Source: Deltaproteobacteria bacterium
GTDB lineage: Bacteria > Desulfobacterota > Desulfobulbia > Desulfobulbales > BM004
DNA length: 6,019 bases
Assembly (NCBI GenBank): GCA_019312985.1
Contig: JAFDCC010000078.1
Location: forward strand, 1 to 6,019
Direction: 5' to 3'
Positions 5,430 through 6,019 of the stretch are shown here, piece by piece. The stretch's first letter is position 1; each line of letters starts with the position of its first letter. The position numbers and the translations under genes were made by a program. Below the pieces are notes generated by a model. The model was not told where the DNA came from. It did no database searches and worked only from the letters and a program-made list of their open reading frames with translations.

Positions 5430-6019
5430 TCAGTCGGGCAGCAATTCACCCCGCAGGGAGTTACGAAGGCCCTCGGTTATTCTTACCCGGACTTCCTGGC
5501 CTGCTGCAAGGGGAGGGGCCTCAAAATTAACGATGATGTTGGTGGCTGTCCGGCCGCTCCACTGGCCGGCGCCGCTTTTGCTTTCCCCCTCAACCATTAC
5601 CGTCTGCACCGTTCCCTCGTATTCCCGGTTTCTCGCCAGGCTGATGGCGCTCTGCCTCTCCTGCAGCCGGGTGAGCCGCTCCGCCTTGACCGGCTCCGCC
5701 ACCTTGTCAGCAAAGGAGACGGACCTGGCCTGGGGCCGGTCGGAGTACTTGAAGGAAAAAGCGCCGTGAAAGCGGACCGTGTTCAGCAGCTCCATGGTCG
5801 CATCAAAATCCTTTTCTGTTTCGCCGGGAAAGCCGACAATAATATCGGTGGTCAGGGCGATGCCGGGGCAGGCCTGCCGCAGGGCGGCGACCCTTTCCTG
5901 GTACTGCTCTATGGTGTACTTGCGGTTCATCAATTTCAGGATGCGGTTGGAGCCCGACTGGACCGGCAGGTGAAAGTGGGGGCAGAGGTTGTCAAGGGAG
6001 GCAAAGCAGTCAACCAGCC
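5430..6019 (-). CDS. miaB: tRNA-2-methylthio-N6-dimethylallyladenosine synthase MiaB, 5' partial
   Basis: This is the C-terminal 195 residues of a radical-SAM methylthiotransferase, which adds a methylthio group to i6A37 in tRNAs reading codons that begin with U. The frame stays open to the right edge of the window and begins there in LVDCFASLDN, so the start and the CxxxCxxC iron-sulfur motifs lie beyond 6019. Visible are HLPVQSGSNR (residues 16-25 of the fragment), TDIIVGFPGETEKDF (57-71), the FSFKYSDRPQARS stretch (87-99), and a TRAM RNA-binding domain from about 133 with VEGESK, SGRT and NIIVNF. That TRAM signature and the FKYS..P segment match MiaB rather than RimO or MtaB. The stop is TGA at 5432-5430. 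The in-frame Met codons near 5930 are internal. It probably leads an operon with the PHP-domain gene downstream. Confidence 0.93.
   Translation of the reverse strand, partial: LVDCFASLDNLCPHFHLPVQSGSNRILKLMNRKYTIEQYQERVAALRQACPGIALTTDIIVGFPGETEKDFDATMELLNTVRFHGAFSFKYSDRPQARSVSFADKVAEPVKAERLTRLQERQSAISLARNREYEGTVQTVMVEGESKSGAGQWSGRTATNIIVNFEAPPLAAGQEVRVRITEGLRNSLRGELLPD

Overview
This window looks like an ordinary chromosomal segment from a Gram-negative proteobacterium. It is moderately GC-rich in the genes and clearly more AT-rich in the one large intergenic region. The short-tailed ParC, the Bax-type glucosaminidase, the PgaB-like deacetylase and MiaB together suggest the Geobacter/Desulfuromonas group (Desulfobacterota). 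That placement is an inference from protein character, not a demonstrated assignment.

Plus strand, 1-4322: three genes read left to right. The first is the 3' part of a topoisomerase IV A subunit (parC), whose beginning lies before the window. A 125-bp gap with a plausible promoter follows. Then come a membrane-anchored Bax-family N-acetylglucosaminidase and a secreted NodB-type polysaccharide deacetylase. The last two are 7 bp apart and probably form a two-gene envelope-glycan unit, one cutting GlcNAc-containing glycan and the other removing acetyl groups from a polysaccharide.

Middle, 4323-4750: a 428-bp convergent intergenic region without a credible gene. It is dense in structure: a 16-bp palindrome, a short direct repeat, a 20-bp stem with an A5 bulge and a nested GTAA-loop hairpin, a 6-bp perfect hairpin, and a 22-bp AT-rich stem. 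It reads like a dispersed, non-coding, MITE/REP-like or structured-RNA element rather than two simple terminators.

Minus strand, 4751-6019: miaB (tRNA 2-methylthiolation, its start lying beyond the right edge) is followed 34 bp later by a small PHP-domain metal-dependent phosphoesterase. The two are probably cotranscribed.

No CRISPR array, transposase, phage gene, tRNA or rRNA was seen. The points most worth checking are the QLGLF peptide at the tip of ParC's disordered tail (it matches the bacterial sliding-clamp-binding consensus), the non-standard residues at both fluoroquinolone-contact positions of ParC, and the multi-hairpin intergenic element. I do not see a clearly new multi-gene system here.
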